Of a stretch of DNA of 64,000 bases, positions 1 through 10,600 are shown one piece after another. The stretch spans positions 16,337,764 to 16,401,763 of the forward strand of contig NC_088306.1 in assembly GCF_032854445.1 (NCBI RefSeq), given 5' to 3'. Numbering within the stretch: the stretch's first letter is position 1; the number at the start of each line of letters is the position of its first letter. The notes beneath the pieces are model-generated. The model did no database searches, was not told where the DNA came from, and saw only the letters and a list, made by a program, of their open reading frames with translations. The DNA is from Liolophura sinensis. Taxonomy: Eukaryota > Mollusca > Polyplacophora > Chitonida > Chitonidae. The position numbers and the translations under genes are program-made.

Positions 1-1417
1 TTGATCTATTCTGACAGGGCAGGAGATGAAGAAGAGATGCTTTACAACTCTTCCTTATAAATAGTCCCTTTGTAAGTCTGCATGGCTTGAGAGAATGTAC
101 ACAGGTAGAAAAAAAAAATAGCTGTTAGTTTTTAACTTGTCAGTGCCCCCAGAAAGCTTCTGTTAACTTTCCCCAGGCCATTATTATGTTGTCAGCTTCT
201 GAACAATGTGTCGTAATTATCACTTACCCTGTCCACCCTCCCATCAGCAATTTGGACTCTTCCTAGAGAGCCTCTATAATTACACTTCACCTGATACAGG
301 GCTGAGTTTTTGCACAAAAATGACATCCGCATGAAAGGTGGACAGAAAGAAACCAGATGTTATCAATTTCAAGCAGATTTATAAATCTGAAGGACTGTCA
401 GTGCCCTTTCCAAACATTCTTCCACCTTGTGCATAGAAATGTCATCCACGCATTCAACAGGTGGAAAAGAAGGCCGTTCTTGTCAGTTACAGATTCAAAG
501 GTGAAAATGATTTACGTCTTGGCGAGTGATGAAAGATACCTCTCCATTCTTGACAGAAGGGGAAAAAAAAACTTTATCTCCCTGCTTTGTCTATTGTAAA
601 TTCATTATAATGAACATCATGGTTTATAAGTGTAGAGAGGCTCTTAAGACTAAAGTGGTAAGGTTGGTATATGACAGATGTATGTCATAGCTAAACTTTA
701 AGACTCGATACACACCTGGGGCGTAGGGTGGGGACTTCCTGGCGAGGATTCAGGTGTGTTGAACATCAGCAACAGTGTGGTGACTTTGTTCCTGGGGAAA
801 TTTACTGACTTCTGACAACATCTTTACACTTTGACTTTTACTATCAGCCAGTCCATGTAGATAGGTGAAATAGAAAAGAACCCTATCTCTCCACACCCTA
901 CTCAAATAAAAGGGCCTTAAAAAAGGGGGATATCGTATATCCACTTTCACATTTCTGGATAAAGTAATGCCAGTTTTCTCAGGTGACACTAAAGAAAGTT
1001 CCCAAAATCCCCCTTTTTCCCCCCTTGAGCTACCAGCTTTTTTTATGGTTGTCCTGTTTGTCAAGGCTTTCTGATCTTGTAAATATGTCTTTAACAGGAA
1101 CATTTGTTGGGAAAATCAACATTTCCCGCAATTTGTAGGATTTTTCACTTTTGTTTTTCGAACCTCCCCTGTCATTGATGAAAAAGATTCATCTACCTTT
1201 AAAACTAAAATGTTTATTATGTTTGTCTTTGTGAATTGCCACTCATATTTTCATATGAAATACCCCTTCCTCTACAGTTTCCAAAAACAAACTTTATTTT
1301 ATATCAATATCAAAATTTTATCAATTTGTGTGCATATACATACAAGTATGTATGGTTCAGGTGTTGAAACCATTAGTATCATTGGCCTCAGTATGAGTGC
1401 TGTTTTCTCGTTACCAG
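1..1417. other. Upstream/intronic sequence without a recognised exon
   Basis: AT-rich, with no exon that joins in frame to the WAP exon. The missing signal-peptide and Cys-box exons of anosmin-1 are probably upstream of the window. Confidence 0.5.
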
Positions 1418-1634
1418 GCAGGTGAGTCTGCTTGTGTGGAGACTTGTGGCTTCCTAAAACTGGCTCACACAACGAAGCCTGGCTCCTGTCACGCACCTGA
1501 AGCTGCTACTGGATTTGAAGCGGCCTGCATCCAAAGTTGTACCAAAGACGGAGATTGTGGTGATCACCTGAAATGTTGTAGTAATGGACCAGACTGTGGC
1601 TTCACCTGTCAGAAGCCAGACAAACTCAGCCAAG
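1418..1634 (+). CDS. ANOS1: ANOS1 WAP-domain exon
   Basis: The acceptor follows ttaccag and the donor is G/GTCAGT, leaving phase 1. The exon encodes residues 1-72 of the visible frame. Cys 24, 37, 41, 47, 53, 54, 60 and 64 give the eight-cysteine four-disulfide core, including the adjacent CC pair. Cys 6 and 10 belong to the preceding Cys-rich box. An alternative acceptor four bases downstream (1422) is possible but would shift the frame. Confidence 0.92.
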
Positions 1635-4600
1635 GTCAGTATGTCTATCTGCCCAACACCCAACTACTGGCTCATAGGGTGTGGGTTCAGTCCCAACCAT
1701 GGACAGTTTTGTAACTTTATTACTCATTTTCATTATTTGTGCGACCTTGTCAGTCCGTATTGCTCATTTGTTCAGATATTTTGTTCATTTAGACTGTTAT
1801 ATTTGTATCGTGTCCGTTGGAAAGTTTGCCATTAACTTAACAAAGGATGGGGTTTTACACCTCAAATACTCCAGTTTCCTCCACCTTTCAACCGAAGCAC
1901 TGTCGTAAAAAGTGAAAAGTTTTGTCTACGGCGCTAAAAAACAATGAAACAGATACAAACTGCCGTTCACGGAACATGTGTAAGCGGTACATTGTCCATA
2001 GATGGCTGGAAACGTTCCATTGGGTTTACATTTGGTAAAATGTTTAACGCCTAACTGCATATTTTGGGGGGGAAAGTGTACCAGAATGCTGTGATTTTTA
2101 CGTGTACTTGACTATTAACTGGTGTGTGACCTAGGTTACATACCTTAAGTGCATATTTATTTATTTATTCGATTGATGTTTTACGCCGTACTCAAGAATA
2201 TTTCATTTATACGATGGCGGCCAGCATTGTGGTGGGAGGAAACCGGGCAGAGCCTGGGAAAACTCACCACCATCCACAGGTTGCTGCCAGACCATCCCAT
2301 GAATGCATATTTAAGTTAAAATTCACAAGCCTTCACTTCTCTGAGTTTTCCTTAGTGTGAGTTGGTGGGGTGTCATGTGTGTTGTCTTAGGCATGATACT
2401 TTAGTTGTCACAGCACTCTGGCTGCGTGGACTTGCCCTGTCACGATAAAGCACATTATATGTACGCGCACCTAATCATTCGTCATCACCTGACTGAAAAA
2501 TTGTTATTAAAGTATGACATGAAAAACTAAGATCATACATATATTTGGGGGAATTTGATATGGCTGCATTTCTGTTTTCGAATAAAACATGGACTTTTTG
2601 TCATAAATACCATGCTTATGATTTCAGACATACCAAAGATGCCTCATTTTGTAAAAGTCACGGAGAGTCGTAAGGGGAGAGCAGCCATTGTCAATTGGCA
2701 TGGTGCCAAGGTGTCGAACGACAGCCTGGTGCCCCCTACAGTGATCTATGTGCTACAGTATCGTCATATCCTGTCCCCAAAACCAAACTGGGGCTTCAAC
2801 ACCCCCTGGCTGGTTGTCACCCAGGTAAGCGTATGTGTCTGTAACCATGTCTGCCTGCTGTCCATTCATTGGTATGTGTGTCTTTCCGTCTGTTCAAGAT
2901 TTCTTTACGTTCACACAGATGAACAATGAACACTGATGTACCAGTTTGAGCTTTAAAGGATGAAATTCTATTTAGTTTGCTGATCATAAGTAATTATTGA
3001 TTTAATGGTGGGTATTACTCAGGTTAGTTTATGGTTTAGAAACATTTATTGCGACTGGCCCCGATAGCACAGCTGGTAGAGCGTCCGCTTCGGGAGCGGT
3101 AGATCCAGGGTCAATCCTAGGTTGAGTCACACCTAAGACCTTAAAGGAGGAAGTTTTAACTTCCTCGCTTGGCGTTCAGCATGAAGGGAATAGTGCAACG
3201 ACTGGTTGACCTGTATCTGTATAATGACTCGTCTCGGTGAAGCAGCACTAGATAAAATCCGTCCTGCAACAAGGAGGCACATAGTTTATGCATAAAAAAA
3301 TACCTTAAATGTGGCAAAATATCAACTTAGCAAATCCCCGTCCTCGTGATGGAATAACGGGTTAGTATTTTATTTCTGTAATATTGTATGGTCATTCACC
3401 TGCATGTCTACTCTCTCGAAATCAAAAGTAGTAATTGATACAAGTCATGTAGTAATCATTTGACCATTGAAAATGATACTATTCACAGAGTGCACTTTGC
3501 TTTGAAGGTAAAGTAGGGTGTCTTGATCTTTTTCTTTTTGCTTTCAGACAACCAGAAGAAATTATTTGGTTCGGAATATTCAGCCTGGTCACTGGTATCA
3601 GTTCCGCGTGGCTGCTGTTGTAGCCAATGGGACAAATGGATTTACAGACCCGACAGCGGCATTTAAATCTTCACAAGGTCAGTGACACACAGTGTGTGGG
3701 TTTTTTTGATATGTGTACTTCCATGCAAACTAATTCATTTCAAAGCTGATTGCGGCTTTCTTCTCATTTTATTTCCACTTTGCCTCTGTTTTATGCCTCC
3801 AGTTATAAAAGTAAAATATCCCTGCGGAAAAACATTTGATGTTGAAAATGAGCAGCAGCTTTTAAATCTCTTCCAAACGTCATCGTAGTCCTTTGATTCG
3901 TCTTTGCCATCAAGTTTTTAAAGAGGGTTTCAAACTCCAATCAAATGGATAAATAAATGGTACAGAAGACAGCAAAACACAGTGGTTATGGTCCTCTGTT
4001 ACACATTTGTTCCTCTTATAGCTTTGTTCCTCAGTTACACCTTTGTTCCTCTCTTACACCTTTGTTTTTCTTACACCTTTGTTCCTCTCTTGCACCTTTG
4101 TTCCTCTGTTACACTTTTGTTCCTCTTGCACCTTTGTTCCTTTGTTACACGTTTGTATCTCTTACACCTTTGTTCCTCTGTACGCATGTGTTCCTCTGTT
4201 ACGCATGTGTTCCTCTGTTACTCCGTTATTCTTCAGTTATACCTTTGTTCCTCTGTTAAACGTTTGTACCTCTTACACCTTGGTTCCTCTCACACCTTTG
4301 TTCCCCTGTACGCCTTTGTTCCTCTGTTACGCATGTGCTCCTCTGTTACGCCATTGCTCCTCTGATATACCTTTGATCCTCTGTTATACCTTTGTTCCTC
4401 TGTTACACTTTTGTTCCTCTTACACCTGTGCTCCTCTTACACCTTTGTTCCTATGTTACACTTTTGTCTCTGTTACACCTGTGTTCCTCTCTCCTGTAAT
4501 CATTTCATGTACATCATTTAAGGACACTTGGTGCAAAAATTAGCATGAAGTCAGGATGTTTCCTGATCAGAATCAGAATGATAGGCTGGTGTCAGAAGGA

Positions 4601-7600
4601 TGAAGGGAATGTGAACAAAAACTCTCACATGGTTGGTCAGGCAGTGCCGGGGAATACAGTGTTTCCACATTCATGTACATATAGTGGGAAATTCCCTCAG
4701 CGATGGCTTTAAGGATACGTGACCCTTGAATTTGTGTGATATGAATGGTTGCAGAGATCCAGGCTCCGTCGCCGCCTCGGAACCTGACACAGGCTGGGTT
4801 TACCATTCATGATGGGAAAATTGACCTCAACATGTCGTGGTTGGCACCCAGCAGAACTGATTTGCCCATCATCAAATACAAGGTACCGGTAACGTACTGG
4901 TGATAAATCTAAAGCACGCACAGTAGTTGCTACATGAGTGACTTCTGTTCAAAAACACTGTCCATCTTGTCCCAGTAATTCAGAAAAGAATGTTTCTCTT
5001 ACGTCCATGACCACCTGGTTTCCAGACAAATGGGTTGATGGATATCAGAACTGTAGACTAGATTCTGATAGACGACAACCTGACATTGAAAAATGCAGTT
5101 GACCTTGACAATTGAAATTGACCTTGAAGAAGATTTTGAACTTGACAAATGAGATCAAGTGCTCAAATCCACCTCTTGCTTGTTCAGTTATTTCCTTTAT
5201 TGTGAGTCAGGAGATTTGCCGGGCACATGACAAGATGCAGCTGTTTACCACTCTTGCACAGTACATGTGCATGATCAATGCCATTATTGAATTTAAGTCT
5301 TCTATCAAATGAATAAATCAACTGGTTTCGCCCAAAATCGATGTAATAACAAAACATATTTTGACAAGACATTAGTTGTCTTGGAAACCAGTGCAGTCCC
5401 AAGTCTGCCTTCATGATACATTCTTGGTATCAAGAGACTCCCAAGTGTAGAGCGAAATGCAGTTTGTTTGTCTGTCAAAGCTATGTCCCAATGACCATAT
5501 TTTTCATGTCTTGTAAACCTCTGTTTCTGACTATTATCAGCTGTATTGGAGCCAACGACTACGTGCAATAACCGCCCAAATGGTGTCTCTTTACGTCCAC
5601 AAACAGAATGTTCCTGCTGTAAGTTCACAAAACTTCTTTCATTTTCTGATTTTCAAAGTAAGTATAATTTATGATTACTGTAACGTTTTACTACATTATG
5701 TTTGAATCCCCTTTACTTGTAATTTACTTGCAATCAGTGCTCCTAAAATTTTAATTTGTACTCCAGAAGGGATTGTCTGTGTTGGATAACTTTCAAGTAA
5801 GGGTTTCCAAAATGATTACCTTGCCACTGTAGACAATGTAATCTTCCTAAAATCTCAAAATATCTGGGTTTTAGAACTAAAATACTGTTGCAAAACCACG
5901 GTGATGTTATATTTGGCGTGCAGAGACTGCTTCTGTTCTAGAGTGTGTCTTATAATTTATTTTTGGACCTCCATGACTTAGTGATTAGCATGCTTGCACA
6001 GCAGAATTTCCCGGGAGCCTCTCACCAGTGCGTTCGCTGTGAGTTCAACTCTGGCTTGTGCTGGTTTCCTTTACAGGTGTACGTGGGAATTTCTGCCAGA
6101 AACCTGCATAAGGTTGTGGGTTTCCCCCAGGGTGTAACCAGTTTCCTCCCACCATAATGCTGACTGCCGTTAAATAAGTGAAATATTGGTGAGGATGGCG
6201 TAAAACACCAATCAAATAAATAAATAAATAAATATAATCATACCTAATAGGAGTAATATGTTTTTGTAACAGATACTCTTTTTCCAAAAGTGCAAGTACC
6301 GTCATTGCAAGGGTTTATAATTGTATTACCTGTGATATCCCTTCCTTCAACAGAATAGGACATGGACTGTTATAAAGGGCTTAAACTCCGACACAACATA
6401 TTTTATTCAGGTAAGGCCATTATTAGATAGCCCATACTGGGGTCTTAATCAGATTATACACCTAGTTGGTAGCTTCTACTCCAGATGCATGTTAGTTATG
6501 GGAACACATCTTGGCCTGATGCAAACTCTTTGTAATACTGCAGCCACATTTGCCTTGTTTAATTGACTCTGTAGGGATGTTTCTTAGAGTTACATGATAC
6601 AAGACACCTAGTTTAAAATAAAATGAAATAAGCTACTAAACATTTACTCATGTCTGTTTAAAAACACAGTACAGTACAGACAGATCCTAACCATAAGTGC
6701 TACACCCATTGTGCCGGAAGGATACGCTGATGGTCGGCTCATGGTCAGAGCAAGATACGCCGACCATTTACCTTCATATCCGTACCGTGATGCGAACCTC
6801 CGGCCATCATGTGCGAACCATCAGCCGACCATCAGAGGACTGTCCACCCATGGTCATCAAACGTTTAACGTTAAATACGGACCGATTTCCTGTACACGGC
6901 CATGCCTCTTTTGAACACAGTGATGGCTCACAGCATATTTACTTGCACACAAATTTCGCACAAAAATCGAGTTTTAATAGCTTACTGTTTGGGACCCCTA
7001 CTGTTTTAGTCTGCCACCTACATATACACCGTTCTCTTGAGGACAGGATACTAGTTTGTACCGGGCGCCTCGAGTATATGATATTTTGCATATAACATAA
7101 ATTACTTCACTAATTATTAATAATAAGCCTACATAGAGGCATTTCTGGCACAGTTATGTGCCAACAGATATATATATATACGCAACACAATGCTTTCTCT
7201 GAAGTCCATGCTGTGCATGACGGCTCTACACAACCGTTACAGTGTTTCAGAATTTGGAAATAGATTTGACTTCTTTATCATTTTCATGTTGGATTCAAAA
7301 TTGTGCAGGAATATTTGACTGTGGTGTGTGTGTGATGTGTATCAGGCTGCATTCATATATACAATAAAAGGCGCCTTAAGAAACCTATATTGAAAATGTA
7401 TACATAATGAGTCATATCTGTACGTAGGACACAAGGCCTGCAATTCAAACCACTGACACGTATATAAACGTCTGCATGTTAGTGTTTTTCCTTTTAATCT
7501 TGAGTCCGTAAAATGTATCCCCATTTTACAATTGTTAATCCTATCATTTATTAATCATCATATGCACAAATAAGTGTTTATTATAAGTTTGCGCATGACG

Positions 7601-10600
7601 AGCACAATCATATGTAGCCTTTATATGCATATTCATGTACAACTGCCCTAGGCCTATATATATATGTACCCTAAATCTTGCAAGCTATAAAATGTATTAC
7701 ATATCTGTAAATATTCCTACCAGTGAATGAATTATGAAAATACACCGAAGAAAGTGAAAATCAAAACCAAAGATTTTTGGTACTGGTAAAAAAATTAGTA
7801 GCGCAATTACAATCCAGTTTTTGTTGTTACTTTAGAGCAGCCCAGATAATTACCTTTTACGAAATATCAGCCTAGCCTGTGCAAGTGTTGCCCACAAAAT
7901 CGGTAATAAAGTTCCCAAAATTTATAGAGCAAGTCGCTTCATAACTTTAGAATTAATTAACAGTTTAAATATTACAGGTACAAGTGTGGCATTTACGGCT
8001 TGAAACTTGATCACATGAATAATACAAGGTCTACAGTGTATGTCCAGTTCTGTTACAGCTAAATCACAAGTAAATGACCGTCGTAAAATGATCTGCTGAC
8101 CTTGACACCGCCATGTCGGTGGACTGTGGGCTGCAGTGTACTTTCAACCTGTTGCTATGGTTCATAGTTTTTTTGTTGCTGCTTTATCACCTCTTTCTTG
8201 TGGTTGATCGTTTGTGATTCATGAATTCTTGATCATCTTTCTTTCAGGTGGAAGCCATTGCTCGCCAAGGAGATTATCGAATGAAAAGTCAGAGAACGTC
8301 AGAGTTGATTACAACTTACGAAATACCCTCTGTGGAAGACACAGGTAAATGAGCCATTATAAAGTCAGGCCCTTTATGGCAGTGTATAAAATAACTGACT
8401 TCAATTTCAGTCTATAGCTACTGTTGAATCATATATATGAATACATGATAAATAAATAAGCTGAAACAACTGTGGTACATGTATATCCAAATTCCCTGTA
8501 AAAAAAAATAAATCGCACAGTTTTATGAAGCTGGCATCTTTAATGACACAAACAAATCATTTTTAGTCTCATTTTCACAATAACTGTATGCCTAATTTCC
8601 ACTGAAAAAAGGACTTTTAGTTATTAGTTGAAAAGGTTGAAGATTTACGGTCCTCCAAATGATTTTGATGAAACACTGTGCAATAACCACATGAAATACA
8701 CATGACCATTAAGGCTCCGTTTGTTTTACAATTCGGTAATACCAGCTCTTTCCTCCTCGTTTCATGTCTGTGACCCAATCCTCACATGATTTCTTCTGTT
8801 TGTTTATTGTGTTAATGTCTTCTTCCCAGAACCTCCAACCACACTGGATTTCGGGACTTTCGATGAACTTAATTTAATAACTGTCTACAACGTCTCAACC
8901 GAGCCTCCATTTTATGAAAACTTGGAGATCAAATGTCTAGTTACGTGGGAAGTGGAAGATGGTAAGTTTTCTGTCTGTCTGTCCGACTGTCTGTCTATTT
9001 GTGTGTCTGCCTGATTGTTTCTGTTGGTTTGTATGTGTTTCTGATTTGCCATGTGGTGCCTAAATGGTCTTCTCTAAAGGATACTGTTTCACTAAACACA
9101 AATTGTTTGATTTGTCAAAATTGTGTTTGGTCAAATTGTAATTTTATATACAGATTTCCAGTTTTAACGTGCTTCACTTGAGAATTGTTCTTGAAGAGTA
9201 CACATCTATTTGGCTTTTCCGATTTGTGTACTAAACTGTTTCATTTACATACATGTATCAGAAACTGTATCATGTCATTAGTATCACTTTCCCCGTTTAC
9301 AGACAAAAAAAGTGATATTACAAAATATATGATCACCTGGAAGCCGGTGACGTGTGGTTTCCGTGGCGACGAGAAGACCCTGGCTGACATTGATCCAACA
9401 GGTGCCACGTCACATGTAAGTATTGGTTTGGTAGTGCACATGTAATAATTGATTTGGTTTGGTTATAGGTGGGTGGAGGAAACCAAGCAAAGTGTGTTAT
9501 TGACAAAGAATTAATAAGTCTGTTCGAACATAATATATGGCTCACCAAGATTGATTTACAGGTTCGTTAACACTTTATCTACCAGATATGTATGAGGTTT
9601 CATCAGATCACTGTCAGGAAACCATTTACATTAGATTTTGTCATCTAGATCATAAATTGCACCAAAACTCGATGCTGCACAAATTTTATTTATTTGATTG
9701 GTGTTTTCGCCACACTCAGAATATTTCACTTATACGATGGCGACCAGCATTATGGTGGGAGGAAACTCACGACCATCGGCAGGTTGCGGGCAGACCTGCC
9801 CACGTACGGCTGGAGAGGAAGTAAACATGAACTGGAATAAAACCCACAATGGCCCCATTGATGAGAGGATTGTGGGTCTTTGTGCTCCACAAGTGCGCTA
9901 ATTACTGCTGCCACAGAGGCCTCCAATCAGACAAAGGGTTAATTGAAGTCACATGTACCTGCTATGATATTGTGTTGTGTGTTATACCTCTCTTACTCTG
10001 TATGTGTCTCATGTTTTTGTTGTTTTTAGACTCGGTCATTTTTCGTGTACGGGTTACAGTTCGGGTGTCACTACGTTGTCAATATCCGTGTGGTGAACCT
10101 TCACGGCGTGCCAGGGCCTGTCACTGAGGGCACCTTTTTTGTCCCTCAGTGCTCAGATATTCTAGTGAAGGCTTCCTCACGGCCAGAGTGCCCTACTCTA
10201 GGTAATGTGAAATGTGTCTAATATTGTAAACAACAAAAGATAATTAAAATAATTAAATAATAATAATTAAAACATTCTCAGCATTTATCAACATCATCTA
10301 CCCTGGTTTATGTTTCCAGCTCAGCAGCCTGGTACAAAATTTTTGTGGGCAAAAGTATTAAAATCATAAGTTTTTCTCCTTTAAAGTTAGTATTACTTCT
10401 TGAATGTATTAAATGAGTCACATTTAAAGTAGTAAAAATTAAATTATACACAGTAGTTTAATGAAGTTACATTGTATACTTTTTATGAAGTTAAATTGTA
10501 GATAGCTTTTTACTATTTGGCTACTTTGTTTTAAGATGTTTGCCCCAATTTTTAACCCTTCGATTAAATTTGCAAATCTTGGAAGATGTTTCGTGTATTA

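Noticed and set aside
3058-3130. Possible tRNA-Pro gene
   Set aside because: The anticodon arm looks good, but the acceptor ends do not pair and SINE body follows immediately; the same head recurs at 44.38 kb and 19.98 kb with SINE sequence attached.
4043-4543. Open frames rich in PLFLCYTFV repeats
   Set aside because: Frames through the ~20-bp minisatellite in an ANOS1 intron, between two confirmed exons.
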